Source: Lolium rigidum
Lineage: Eukaryota > Streptophyta > Magnoliopsida > Poales > Poaceae
Length of the DNA stretch: 64,000 nucleotides
Assembly (NCBI RefSeq): GCF_022539505.1
Contig: NC_061510.1
Location: 39,147,047 to 39,211,046 of the forward strand
Reading direction: 5' to 3'
Shown here: in pieces, positions 22,934 to 34,879 of the stretch
Position numbering within the stretch: position 1 is the stretch's first letter
Layout: the number at the start of each line of letters is the position of its first letter
Made by a program: the position numbers and the translations under genes
Notes under the pieces: generated by a model
Databases searched by the model: none
What the model was told of the DNA's origin: nothing
Seen by the model: only the letters and a program-made list of their open reading frames with translations

Positions 22934-23396
22934 GAGGAGTTCACCTCATGGTTTGAAACAGCAGCTTCCAATGCTCAACCTGCAGTTCAAAAAGGAGCCA
23001 GATCAATCATCATCCTGACCCTATGGAGGCTATGGAAAGCTCGCAATGATATAGTTTTCAGAGAAGCTACCCCTAATCGTCGAGAGCTTGTGCTCTCAAT
23101 TCTTGAAGAGGCCAAACTCTGGTTCCTTGCTGGTGCTAAGGCCCTGCGCCAGCTGCCCTTACACACGCAGCCTCCCGATGCTGCCTAGTGCGAGACAGCG
23201 AGAGAGTTGGCTGGGAAAGTCGTTCATGTACAGCTTCAGCTTTAGGTTCTCTGTTTTTCTTCCTCTTTCTTTCTTGCCTTTTCTGCACCTTCTGCTCTCT
23301 TTTGGTAGCCTTGCTACACTCTTGTATGCTCCCGTCTTCTCGACGGCTTTCTTCTAATATACTAAGACACACGCTTAGGCGTGTGTTCGAGAAAAA
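22934..23396 (+). mobile_element. 5'-truncated LINE with 14-bp target duplication
   Basis: The sequence begins inside the C-terminal part of a LINE ORF2 (EEFTSWFETAASNAQ.., LWRLWKARNDIVFREA, then a stop at 23186-23188). It continues through a 3' UTR (..TAATATACTAAGACACACGC) to an A-run. The 14-mer AACTGATGATGAAC occurs immediately before (22920-22933) and overlaps the end of the A-run (23397-23410), a direct target-primed reverse transcription footprint. It is dead on arrival because of the 5' truncation. Confidence 0.88.
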
Positions 23397-23410
23397 AACT
23401 GATGATGAAC

Positions 23411-24976
23411 AAGAGGAGAAATAGTATATATATTTAGTGAAAACAAAATTACGAATTTATGTACTAGTAAAGTGTTATACCTTGGTGAAGAAGTGCCCAT
23501 CTGCGCGGCGAGTACAACTCGTGTTTTCGTACTGACATCTGCCTTGTACACTGTATTTTCTGTTAGTAGAAATGTGACTTTTTTCTCTTTCTGTATGTCA
23601 TTCTGTAATCTGTTTTGTACAACTGCTGATATCTGCTTCTCTGTGCAGTGCCTCCCCCCTCGTCACATGAGTTAGTGCCGCAGTCACTAGCTCATTTTGT
23701 CGAGGCAGTATGAGAGCAGCTACCAAAGCCTTGCAATGAGGTTCTGAGGGCCATGTCTATGCTGTTACATATGTCTTTGTTGTGGGGTTGTACTGTTCGA
23801 TTACATGCAAACTAACTCATCTACGTGTTGTCCGGATAACTTTAGGTCAACCACATAGTTTATAATAGCATACCGTCATTTCTTTATGTCCCCATGTTAC
23901 AGTGATGTACCAACATTTTATTAGGCGATTTCGCATGGATAGAGACGAGGTAGAGTTTGGGAGTGTACCTGATTCTGCAGCAAAAGGACTAGGGGCTCAG
24001 GGATTTGGCCCAATGAACTACCATATGACAAGGAAGAACAGCACCACGGCAGTTGCGGGTTTCGCTGGGGCATTGTCCAAGTTTCATGGTATTTGTAGAC
24101 CTACTTCGGTTTTAGTTATGATCGAGTTTCAGCGGCGAGGAAGCAGAAGTGAGATCCTGTTCGGAAGGCCTCCGGTACCTGGAAGGCTGGAACACATTCA
24201 GATAGATTCTGTTGTTGCTTGAGTCTGACTGTGCATTGAGTCTGAGTCTGAGTCTGACCATAGCAGCGCACCTGGCCGTCCCTGTGGGCTGTGGCCGTCC
24301 TCATGTGAGCTGCCGGTTCACTTACCAACAGTGTCAGGAAGGATTCCTCTTATCACCAGCCCGGCTGGCGGGCTGACCCCTCTTGTGTGGCATGTCAACT
24401 TTTGTGAGTAAACTAGCAACTCAGGAGATGACACTTGTTTGTCGTGAGAAGTATGGTAGACAAGCCTGTCCAGTTAACCATTCCCTTGTTAAGCGAGTAC
24501 TGTACTTTTTTCCCTGGAGAAGAAAAAGGGCAGCATGTATAGAAGATGCGCAAGTGTCAGTGATCGTACACAGCTCAAGGAATAGAAGACACGTCGATGA
24601 TGATCGGGAATTTTTTTTTCTTGCATTACAATCTGTCGATGCATGTGCATGGCAGAAGCTAAGGTGAAAGAAATGAGACGATGGAGAGCAGCAACACTAC
24701 TAAATCATCATGTTTTATTGCAAATCAATCTGACTTAGATTTCCAGAACACAGTGAAACTGATTGATTTAGTGCAGCACAAATCTTAAAACAGAAAACAA
24801 TTTGAATCCGACGGACCAAATTGCGCACGAAGGTCCGTGTATACGGTACAATGCCATTCCTGATGGATCACCGACCTGCTGCTACAAGCGCAATTGTAGC
24901 TGAGCGATGCAGTGCGTGCATGCGCCGGCCTGCAGGGTTAATTCCACTCGATCGATCGCTCACTCACTCCCGCTAG
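23411..24976. other. Spacer upstream of the second expansin
   Basis: No supported gene. A short (GAGTCT)n-like tract lies at about 24220-24257. Open frames such as 23902-24222 have no recognisable domain and biased composition. Confidence 0.45.
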
Positions 24977-24984
24977 TATTTAAG
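24977..24984 (+). promoter_or_regulatory. TATA box of the second expansin
   Basis: TATTTAAG, about 100 bases before the ATG at 25079. Confidence 0.7.
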
Positions 24985-25078
24985 AACCGTGCGTACGCGT
25001 GTACAGTTGATTGCTTCAGATTAATTTTCACTACTTATCACACTCTCACTGTCACTGACGCTCACTGCCAAGTCAGAA

Positions 25079-26071
25079 ATGGAGATCACGCGGAGTAGTA
25101 AACCGTGGAGCTTTCTGCTGTTCGTCGTCACCGCGGCGTCTCGCTTTCTGGCAACCACGGCGGGCTGGTCGAAGGGCTCCGCCACGTTCTACGGCGGCAG
25201 CGACGCCTCCGGCACCATGGGTAAGTTCGACAGCCAAGCTCTGTACACTGTAGAATCTCGCGTTGCTTCGAACCACTAGCAGGTACGGTCTGTAGAGCTG
25301 TTAAGCAAGTAGCGCGTTCGTGTGTACGCAGGCGGGGCGTGCGGGTACGGGAACCTGTACTGGTCGGGGTACGGGACGCGCACGGCGGCGCTGAGCTCGG
25401 CGCTGTTCAACGACGGCGCGTCGTGCGGGGAGTGCTACCAGGTGGCGTGCGACCACGAGTCGGAGGCGCGGTGGTGCCTGCCGGGGAAGTCGGTCACCGT
25501 CACGGCCACCAACTTCTGCCCGCCCAACTACGAGCTCTCCGGCGACGACGGCGGCTGGTGCAACCCGCCGCGCGCGCACTTCGACATGGCCCAGCCCGCC
25601 TGGCTCCGCATCGGCATCTACAAGGGCGGCATCGTGCCGGTGCTCTACCAAAGGTACATAATCATATGCCTCCTAGTTTAACCCATTGGGCGGTGGTTTG
25701 ACTTTGATAAACTAATGGCGCCGTTCCATTTCCATGAATGTAGGGTGGCGTGCATGAAGCAGGGAGGTGTGCGGTTCACGATGGGAGGGTTCGAGCGCTT
25801 CCTGCTGGTGCTAATCTCCAACGTGGCCGGGACCGGGTCGATCAAGGCGGTGTGGGTGAAGGGGACGAGCACGGAGAGGATGCCGATGAGCAGGAACTGG
25901 GGCGCACACTGGCAGTCCCCCGCCGCGCTCGTCGGCCAGGCGATCACCTTCGGGGTCACCGACACCGCCGGCCAGACCGTCGTCTTCCAGAACGTCGTGC
26001 CGGCGTGGTGGAGGTTTGGCCAGGCCTTCACCTCCAACATTCAGTTCTCCACTTCTGCTCAATCGTTCTAG
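25079..26071 (+). CDS. Alpha-expansin (EXPA family), copy 2
   Basis: Three exons, 25079-25220, 25332-25653 and 25744-26071, all with GT-AG introns, give 263 residues. The signal peptide covers about 1-28 ([19 protein letters not shown]). Domain 1 has [54 protein letters not shown] and the full HFD motif ([11 protein letters not shown]). Domain 2 has [19 protein letters not shown] and WGAHWQ, and the protein ends [15 protein letters not shown]. It is slightly longer than the sister copies through an extra loop after CDH and a longer C-terminal tail. The second intron sits at the LYQ-R codon, the same place as in copy 3. The protein acts in the cell wall. The frame is intact. Confidence 0.97.
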
Positions 26072-27420
26072 GTAGCATGGTCGGACAGGGATAGCTAGCT
26101 GCAGTCTGGAGATCGAGTTCTTTGTTGGTTTCCTGTTGTATTGGGTTGAATAATTCTTCAGACTGATCAGAAATTCAGGAAGGATACACAAGTAGTCGAG
26201 TAATGTTGAGGGAGAACCTGGAGAGGAACTGGTTTAGTCTCGGATGTGAACAGAGAGGCTAGAATCCATTCATGAAGGAGTTTGTACTCCCTTTTTTTTT
26301 TGAAAAGAACGGAGGAGTTCGTATTCTTGCCTCATTATAGGCGGCCGGCCTCATTTTCGCCTGTGCCGATTTTTATTTGCTAATAAATCTAAGTGACCAA
26401 AATTAGATATAACCACACTAAACTTGCAGTATCGATACGAGAAAATCTAGTAAATATACATAAATATCTTGGGCATGTGTGTAACATCTGGTTGGTTTCC
26501 CCACCGGATTTTGCTGTAGAACTCTTGGCATCTGAATGTGCCGGTTGATTAATACATACGCAGCAAGTTTTCTCAAAAAATAACAAGTAGTCCTTAAGTA
26601 TTCTAGCTAATCCTAGCTGATTGTAAATCTGTTGCAGTCCTTGTAACTAGGGACTCTCTAATAAATCTGAATGGAAACACGTCGAGGACAGATCACGAAA
26701 GAGATTAAGTAGTTCGAAAGAAAAATTATTATTTCTCAGCAGAAGATTAGTTCTCATCAATTTGGTAGTAGAGGGAGCATACGCATCCGGGAGCCGAATT
26801 GAATTTCCGCTAAATAAAGGGAGTGGTGTTTTAAAACATTGGAGCATATGCTCCCTCTATTTTGAATGCATCTTACACATATTTTGAATATTAAAAAAGT
26901 TGAAAAAAAATTCGCACGTACATCTTCACGTGCCACGCGCTCACAAAGTCGTTTCATAAAAAATCGACTTGTCATGTGACGTGTGTAAAAAAGACAAAAT
27001 TCAGTACTAAAAATAATGCTTTTCATAAGATATATTTTCTTTTTTTACATAGTACATAAAAAATATTGTTTTTTCAAAACTTGATGAATGCACATATACT
27101 ATGGAGATGTATATGTAGAAATTTTTGTCAGAATTTTTCAACACTTCGAAATATGGGTTTTTAGTAGAGGAAGCATACACACCTGGGAGCCGAATTGAAT
27201 TTCCGCTAAATAATATTGTACTTTATATGATTTCTTAACAGACTCTCTTGGCAAGGAGATAGAAAGAAAATTATATATCAACTAGCTAAATGAAGTATTG
27301 TTTTTTTTTGAAAGGAATGCAGTAGGGAAAACCCTACATCAAATCTTTTTTTAATAATTGAAACGTAAATCTGCGTCCGCGAGGAATTAAACCTGGGTGG
27401 CTAGGTTATACATCCATTTC
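26072..27420. other. Spacer with decayed small DNA transposons
   Basis: No gene. A 52-bp imperfect direct repeat (26766-26817 and 27162-27213, 29 bases identical) brackets an AT-rich segment. Its left end (GCATATGCTCCCTCTA, about 26846) and right end (TAGTAGAGGAAGCATAC) are inverted copies, so a MITE plus a partial second copy is likely. Confidence 0.5.
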
Positions 27421-27429
27421 TTTAACTAA

Positions 27430-28490
27430 ATGAAATGTGGTTTGCCCAACCAAAGATCAAGAAAGGCTTGGGATTAATGACTTTGAGGTATAGAATAGAC
27501 CTCTTCTACGTAAATGACTTTTAGGCTTCCTACCGAAGATGGTGTATGGCAAACCTTTTTAAAAGGAAAGTACACAGGCTCAGGTACAATGTCCCAAGCT
27601 TATTGAAAACTAGGGTGACCAAGAAATACTTCATTACATATGGTTCATTCGTAATTAAGGATGACACGGAAATTAGGTTATGCGAGGATAAATAGTTGGA
27701 TAACGTTACACTCTGGAAACTATATCTAACTCTATATAACATTGTTCGTCACAAGGGTGATACAAACACCATATGTTGGAGTCATCCCCATCAACTGTGT
27801 CGTTCTAAAGAGATCTTCTTGGTCCTAGTTTTTCATTGTGGAATGCTTTGCTGCAACGTTTTTCTTTGGTTCAATTGATGTAAGGGACCGATGAATTTCG
27901 ATGGAATCTACAGGAGAGTGGTAAATTCTCTGTAGACTCCATGTACATAGACTAATCCAGCCCATGTACATAGACTAATCCAGCCAGTTGGTGCTAGTTG
28001 ATAATAATTATTATTTTTTGGAACATGAAGATTCCGTTGAAGACTAAGGCTTTCGTGTGATATCTTCGTAGAGGAGTAAACCCCACCAAATACAACCTTA
28101 TAAAACAAATGACACGAAAGTTCAAAGTGTGTACTGTCAATCTGTCATCACGATGATACTAACGAACACTTATTCTTTTATTGAATATTTACTAAATCTA
28201 TATGGTCGGTCATCTAAATAGGTTCTACCATGTGTCCGTCACGTAGTGTTGCTAATATTTTTGGCAATAGACATGCTAAACGGTGTGGATCATATGTTTA
28301 AATTAGTTATTATTTCGGGGTCGCTAGCCGTTATTTGGTTCTTTGGCCATGTAGAAATAATAAGATTTTTAATGATAATTTTTTTCTCTTATGCAAGTCA
28401 TCTACCGACGCATAGCTTTGCTTCGTTCATGACCATCTCTACAACTTGTGGAAAATCCCGATCTGTTTACAGACATGTTTAAATGATTGG
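27430..28490 (+). pseudogene. Decayed LINE ORF2 C-terminal region
   Basis: Translated across many stops and frame changes, the + strand reads KLLTEDGVWQTFLKRKY, then IVRHKGDT, then an RRGVNPTK-like stretch, CHHDDTNEHLFF, SIWSVI and a final WPCRNNKIFNDNF. This is the order seen after the reverse-transcriptase core of grass L1-type LINEs (zf-RVT region). It is heavily mutated and clearly old. Confidence 0.65.
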
Positions 28491-29189
28491 TGGACACAAT
28501 GAGCAATATTATTATCCAACATGGATGACTGACATAGTCTTTGAATTGTTTCTCCATGACCTTAAGCGTTTATACAGTTTCTCTTTTGTTACCTGCATTG
28601 CATCTCTCTTTTATTTTACGTTCATCTATATTTAAGCAGGTGTGTACATCCTAGTTATGCAAAAAAACAGATATAATATTTAAACTTTAAAATAATAAAT
28701 CGCCTTTTATAAAAAGAATAAAAATACAAAGGATGTCGCACCGTTCAGGTTTTGAACGGTCTCTCCCTCAAACCCTATTGTCTTACACCTTCACTCAAGT
28801 CAGATGACTTTAGATCAGTGACATGCAGAGTCACCAGATGGAGGGCCCACATGTTAGCCACTCAAAGTTAGACTTATGTTAGAGAATCTGGTTCATAATT
28901 TCTATCCTACCGATTATATATGGAGTGAGGTTGGGACCATGAACGTTAGATGTTGACCATCCATTATCTACACTACTTAAAAAGGAGGAACATGTTCCTT
29001 ATTCTGCCACTACAACGATACGTTCGTCGTCGTCCCCCTCCCTCCGCTCGACCGCACGACGCCAGATGGGCCTGGCCCATCTTATCCCACCCAACACATC
29101 TCGTCACCAAGTCAACCTAAAAATACCTAATCCCTAGCTGCCCCATCCATCCACCCACGCCATCAGCAGCCGACGGGAGGGAACACGAG

Positions 29190-29816
29190 ATGGCATCAGG
29201 CGCTCTTCCCCTGGGCGTGCTTCTCGCGCTGCTCTGCGTGGGTGCCGTGCGCGCCGCGGACACGGTCGCCGTGGGCCGCCCTCTCACCCTTGGCCAGACC
29301 CTCGTCTCTCACGGCCGCAAGTTCTTCCAGCCTGGTGAGTCCACGATGCATATCTGCAGGAACGGAGCTGCCTTGACAGTCGCTGGTGTCGGCTGACACC
29401 CATAGAAAATACAAATTTCTTCACTAATTTGTATTAGCCATTGTTAATTTGTAAAGAATGACACCAGTGAGCTGGAGAGATTATAGTGCTGACCCGAGTG
29501 GTAATTTTTCTAGCTTCGTCCCTGCATATCTGCATGACATTGCTCGACCGTGTATGTTCGGTGTGATGTGATACTTATCGCTATGTTCCTTTTATTTTAC
29601 GCCGGACGGAGGAGCCGCCGGAAGCTGCTACATGGGAATCTGGTACCACAACATCGCCGTTCAGACGCTGGTTTGGGTGGCCAACCGCGACACGCCGGTC
29701 TCCGATCCATCCTCGTCACGGCTCGCCATCACGCCCGACGGCAACCTCGCTCTATTTGACGGCACCGGCTCAATCGCTTGGTCCACGAAAGTTAACACCA
29801 GCTGCTGGACTGGGCC
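29190..29816 (+). pseudogene. G-type lectin receptor-like kinase, N-terminal fragment
   Basis: These kinases are plasma-membrane receptors with an outer mannose-type bulb lectin domain. The segment 29190-29336 encodes a signal peptide (MASGALPLGVLLALLCVGAV..) and the start of the lectin domain (DTVAVGRPLTLGQTLVSHG). After about 270 non-coding bases, 29605-29816 continues it: GGAAGSCYMGIWYHNI, TLVWVANRDTPVSDP and GNLALFDGTGSIAWSTK. The rest of the lectin domain, the S-locus, PAN, transmembrane and kinase parts are absent. The interruption has a GTGAGT at its left edge and could act as an intron, but most members of this family lack one here. Lies within the probable Helitron. Confidence 0.8.
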
Positions 29817-30690
29817 AAACCAAAACCGAAGGTCTTGCTTGTGCACGTGCGGCCTCCCGCAAATCCGATTGGCGACGAGGCGGCCGTCTACGAGGAGGAG
29901 GGATCTGCGTTTCATGGATTGTACGGCAGCGGGCAGGCAGCCGGGTCCGCTCCGGAGGGCGACGAGGCGACCGTCTATGAGGAGGAGATCTTCGAGCGGA
30001 GGGTCTAACCAGCCTGGCGACGTTGGGGAGGAGGATGTCTACAAGCAGAGCTTCCCGTTCCAAGCGGCGGCGGCGCGGCACAGGTCTCTCACCTCCCATC
30101 GCGACATCAACCATCGAGACATGGCCTGGTACAACACGGTATGCTAGCCACTTCGCCAGAATTCCATCGGCGCATACTGCACCCAGGTACGGGTTTACAA
30201 TCATACATGTCCTTTATTCTTTCCTCTTCCAAATTTCTTGACCTTGCGTCACTGGTGTTTCTTATTAAGATTTTTTTTGATGTAGATCAAAGTGATTCCT
30301 TTCCGATAGATGAGCTGAGTTTCAGGTTTCATTGCAAGAATAGGCTGACAAGACCTGCTCCGTTATGCACTTATTCCAGTGTTGATTGAACAAACAAACG
30401 TGGTAAGGTATAGTTGAGAGAGAAAAGCAATCACATTAATAATTTGATTAAAAATCACTATGTCGTCCATAGTTAGAATTACAGGAAATAGTCAGTTTTT
30501 ATTTGCACTTTACTCTGCTTTGTAGATAATCCATAATTATATCATATGGATCACATACTTATATTACGTATTAGGTATACTTTATTTTGGGGGAAGAAAA
30601 GGAGAATGACATTTTATCATGTAGCAAGACGAAGACACTTGAGCATGATTCCCTGCTCAAAATCGTAAGTTGTATACAAAATTATGGTTC
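29817..30690 (+). other. Helitron internal segment with unrecognised GC-rich piece
   Basis: 29817-29998 is open in one frame (KPKVLLVHVRPPANPIGDEA..) with a repeated GDEA.VYEEE phrase. It may be another captured exon, but I do not recognise it. The rest is AT-rich and non-coding. Confidence 0.35.
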
Positions 30691-30705
30691 TCTGGTACAC
30701 TATTC

Positions 30706-30905
30706 AAGGTGCAATGGTGACGATGCCGTTCCCTGGTGCAGATGCCTGGCATCATCCACTGCGAGTTGTTTGTGGCAGCCTCGGCGCGCTGAACTTGGCC
30801 ACGGGCAATGGCGACGATGTCCTTCCCCAATGCGGATGTCTGGCACCGTCGACCGTCGTCGCGGGTTGTTTGTGGCGGCCTTGGTGCCGCACCACGGCCA
30901 TGCCC
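30706..30905. repeat. Two-copy ~97-bp tandem repeat
   Basis: CAATGGTGACGATG..CCTGGTGCAGATG..GTTGTTTGTGGCAGCCT and CAATGGCGACGATG..CCAATGCGGATG..GTTGTTTGTGGCGGCCT follow head to tail from about 30713 and 30810. By eye the copies are about 75-80% similar. Confidence 0.7.
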
Positions 30906-31192
30906 GCATTACAGATCATGTCTACAAAGTTTGTTACCCAGTGTAGTATACAGCTTGTCGCTCATTTCTTCTTTAGCTGCTCCTAATTACCCTTTCTACC
31001 ATGTTCATGTTTTGTGTTCAATTCCTTTTTTTTCATACTTGTGTTTTTTTGCGAATATTTTATGCTTTACGATTCCAGCCCGGTGTGTACTTCTAATGAA
31101 AATTATTCTTTGGGCGGTCATTAAGATCCATTCCAATTTGTTGAAGCTTTGAGAAAATGCGTGAAACATGCAAAGTCAACAAAGAAGATGTT

Positions 31193-32190
31193 TTTGGAGA
31201 ACCCGCAGGAGCTCTGCGCGTCTTAATATTAAGCATCAGGGGAAAAAGACATGTACATGAAGGATCCAGAACAACCACTTTGTGGCAACCACCTCCGAGG
31301 TCTAAGACCCCTGGCTAATCTACTCAATTTCTCTCAAAGACCCACGTCTACACCTTTGCCAGGCTAGCCACTCGCTATCTACTACCTCCAGAAGGGTGTG
31401 CGCCGGCATGTCGACACGGTCAAAAATCCTGGCGTTGCGTTGGAGCCAGATGGACCTGGTAACTAGCAACACCAAGGAGTTGAAACTCTTGCGGTCCTTG
31501 GGTTGGAGCCGCTGCTCGGCCTCCGGCCACCAGTCGATGATGACGCTGTCCGCAAGAGGGGTCAGATGCTCCCAGAGACGACGCTGCAGGAACCTGAACC
31601 AGATCGCACGCGCGTATCGGCATTGGAGAAGGATGTGGTTGAGGGTCTCATCCTCAATGCCGCATAGCGGGCAAGTTAGGTGGCAGGCGAGGCCATGTCG
31701 AGCCATGCGGTCTGCCGACCAACATCTTCCGCGCAAGGCTAACCAGCCGAAGACTTTGAACCGCAAGGGCGCGAACGTGTTCCAAAGTTGAGCCGCACCA
31801 GGGAGAATTGTCCGTCCGAAGAAGAACGCCTGGTAAGCCGATCGAGCCGAGAAAACCCCTGCAGCAGTCCACTTCCATCTGAAGCTGTCGGCATCGCCTG
31901 AAGGATTCACGCGGCGCACCGCTTCCCAGAGTCTGAAGAACTGAACCGTGGCATCGACGGAGAGCACGCCGGCAATGCCGCGGGTCCAAGCATCGCCAAC
32001 AAGCCCGTCTCGAACAGAGAGACTGCGTATGATGGACGGTCGGACCATGCTGATAATCTCCGGAGCGATACAGCCTGCCGCTAAACCCTGGAGCCAGGGG
32101 TCCTGCCAGAAGAGGATGGCGCTTCCTGTCCCCACAGAGATCGCGGTGGATGCGTTGAAGATGTCCAGCGCAAATTCACGACAGGCTGTT
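31193..32190 (-). mobile_element. 5'-truncated LINE (zf-RVT region) inside the Helitron
   Basis: The minus-strand frame 32135-31320 encodes the end of a LINE ORF2: SVGTGSAILFWQDPW, FRWKWTAAGVFSARSAYQAF, LRFKVFGWLALRGRCWSADR and LTCPLCGIEDETLNHILLQC with the zinc-binding cysteines and histidine, then a stop at 31320. A 3' UTR follows to about 31193. The 13-mers CAAAGAAGATGTT (31180-31192) and CAAAGGAGATGTT (32191-32203) flank it with one mismatch and may be the target duplication. The 272-residue frame is still open, so the insertion is younger than the LINE at 27430. Confidence 0.82.
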
Positions 32191-32465
32191 CAAAGGAGAT
32201 GTTCAAAGGATCCACGACAAAGTGAACCAAATCCACAATGAAGACTTCACTAAAAGCACAAATTATGTTTGCAACATGAGGGATTGTCTCACAGATTACC
32301 ATACTACCTTTAAGTCACCTAAGAAAATTCCACGTGTCTGCAACACCTTGTAAGAATATTAGTTGTGTTGATCATGTAACTTATGTATTCAACAAATATA
32401 TCATCCATCATCATTGAAATGCTTGCTTTGCAGGTTTAAGATTGAGGTACTGAAAGGTGCTAGCT

Positions 32466-32800
32466 TGTCAAGCAATTACTGCTCTACCTGAAGGCTGCAA
32501 GCCCCATGTGAAGAATATTTTTGAGCAAAATTTCCTTGCCAAGCTACATGAAACAGATTTCCGAAACACACTGCAATGTGTAAAAGTGGTGAAGGTATTG
32601 ATTGGGCTATGGCTGAAGCCCTTGATTTTGCATCACCCATAGACGAAGGCAACCATGTTAGGCTAAGTGGACAAGATGTGCAAAGGGGATCTTTTAGTCA
32701 ACGACATTTGCTTCTACATGACCAAGAAACTGGGCCGAAGTACTGTCCATTCGATCATGTTATGGTGAATCAAAATGACGAGCTGTTCACTATTAGCGCA
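32466..32800 (+). pseudogene. 2-oxoglutarate dehydrogenase E1 fragment (captured)
   Basis: The E1 subunit of the mitochondrial TCA-cycle 2-oxoglutarate dehydrogenase complex decarboxylates 2-oxoglutarate with thiamine diphosphate. 32466-32530 reads QAITALPEGCKPHVKNIFEQ. After a diverged stretch the frame from 32585 reads GEGIDWAMAEALDFAS, then DEGNHVRLSGQDVQRGSFS, HDQETGPKYCPFDHVMVNQN and DELFTIS. These blocks match the central region of plant E1 in order. Only about 100 of some 1000 residues are present. The spacing suggests a retained intron or a deletion. It is not a working gene. Confidence 0.85.
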
Positions 32801-33449
32801 AGAGCCAAGTATGCTAATGAAACTATTACTTATAAGTTATATCATCATACTGACTGTTGTGATATTATCTAGACTTGTTAAAATTGGAGGTTTCTAAGAT
32901 CATTCATGTTTCCCTGGTCTTTATTAGAGAATAATGGAGAAATTATATTTGGTTCTGCAGGATTGTTTGGCCTTCTCCGCTGTGGACTATATTTGTTCAG
33001 TATAGCTTATTTAAAACAATAAGCTCTACTTTTACTTGTTGTCTTGACGGTCCAATATCATAAGTTGTTGTCTTGCATATGCAACCTTAGCTTGTTCCTG
33101 CCTATTTTGTGATAGCTCTTGTTTTACCTGTAATAAGCTTCAACTCGAATAAGAAGCATAATTTGCTTTTCTTGTGTTTGAGGACAAAAGTTGGCTATTG
33201 GACATCACTTTCAGAATTTCATGTTTCTTGGGTTTGAATTGGTTTACTTCATGGAGAACCCCAATTACTGTCTCTGACTTATTTTTTTTATTTTGGCATT
33301 TTTGGTCCCTGTCTGGGTGTCGTGTTGCATGGCAGTTAATAATTGGTTTTTGCTAATGCTTTATTTAGTAGTTATGGCCTGAACACTTTTTTAGGACTGA
33401 ACTCTTTCGTTCTTGCTTAGGTGCTTTATTTAGTATTTATGGCCTGCAG

Positions 33450-33620
33450 TCGGTGCTCCCGGATGGATACCTCGGCAACACCATCTTCATGGCCACGCAG
33501 CTCGCCGAGGCGTGGAAGGTGAATGGCTCGCTGGCGGACGGAGCAACAATGGTCCAGGTGGAGCTGGAGAAGATGGACAACGAGTACTGCCACTTGGCGC
33601 TTGACAACCTGGAGGTGGAG
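33450..33620 (+). pseudogene. BAHD acyltransferase exon fragment (captured)
   Basis: BAHD enzymes move acyl groups from CoA to alcohols or amines. The frame after CTGCAG (33444-33449, a usable splice acceptor) reads SVLPDGYLGNTIFMATQLAE, NGSLADGATMVQVEL and KMDNEYCHLALDNLEV. This is the C-terminal half of hydroxycinnamoyl-type BAHD proteins between the HXXXD and DFGWG motifs, both of which are missing. Outside this stretch similarity stops. It may be a captured exon that the Helitron could splice into a chimeric transcript. Confidence 0.75.
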
Positions 33621-34879
33621 CACGCCTCCCGCTTGTTAAGAATTTGTTCTCGCTTCCTGGTGGTTTGGTTATCTGATAATAGGTATGCATTGTGATTGTT
33701 GAGAATTTCAGCTTAACGTTGTATGGGTGCTCGATTCCACTCAGCACTACAACCTAGAGATTTCCATACACCATTGACATTTCCTGCAAGGGAATGGGTG
33801 ATTAACTGATTATCTGTCAACGTGATGTTAAAATGTGTAAAAAAATGTTATGTTAAAACAAGTGCAGAAATGGGGATACTGTTGGGATTCTACTGCTGCT
33901 GCAGTATCTGGGTGTTTGTCACTGCCATGGTCACCGTTGACGCAGGTGAGTAGCTATGAATATTGCCAGATGAATGTTAGGTTTTTCACTGACGCCGGAA
34001 TTTCTGCTTCAACTTCAAAGAAAGACAAACCATTTTTATCTACAAGGATCTTATGTACGTGAGAGGGTTTACTCAAAATTAGGTAGGCAAATTTATCAAT
34101 TATCACAGAAGAATAGAGTGTTATGGATATTTTACTTCAGACAATTTATGCTCTCTGGTTTCTCCCCAACATATAGTATTACAGTGGATTCATCAAATAT
34201 GTCGCCATCCTTTTTGTTGTCTCTTAAGATGCTTTTTTCCAATTAGTTCATAATATTTTGGTTTGAGAAACAACCTGTAGGATATTCTTAATTTTATGTT
34301 ATTGGTAGTATGTCTTTTCTATTCAGGAATGTGAGATATTGACTTTTGACTATCAAGATTATATAAACAAAAGTGTACTTTTTTTCTTTGCATTGCTTCT
34401 TTCGCACACACTAGGGAGTCCGGATGATAATGTAGTGCAACAAGGACACGGAGTCTGAATGATCATACTCTGCAACAAGAACACATAAACATTGGGGTTG
34501 GGGAGGTCTCATGAGAAGGCATGGAATGATGAGAAACAAGTGTAGTGTAGTATCCTAGCGAGGCACCGGTAGAGGACAAGACATCTTGCGAATTTCCAAT
34601 TGCCTCCAGAGATGAAGAAAACATGTCGGGAATTGTAATATAATCACAAACTGCGAGCACATCATGTTTTACACGTGTGTTTTTGTGTGTGAATTTACCT
34701 ATATAAATATTTATTTATCTTGCTAGGTGGAGTGAAATAATGCAAGGAGTCATAGTTGTCGCATCAACAAGCAATGATGCAAAATAGGATGTTGACGGAC
34801 GAAAGTAAAAAAAATGGCTTTGTGATCATCAAGAGAATCAATAAACAATCTGAGACTGACTAAAAATATATTATTTTTT

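Noticed and set aside
24220..24257. GAGTCT repeat as a regulatory element of expansin 2
   Set aside because: A short microsatellite over 700 bp upstream, with no further support.
29817..29998. Possible universal-stress-protein-like start (PKVLLVHVRPP) in the Helitron
   Set aside because: The resemblance covers only about ten residues and the rest of the frame matches nothing I know.
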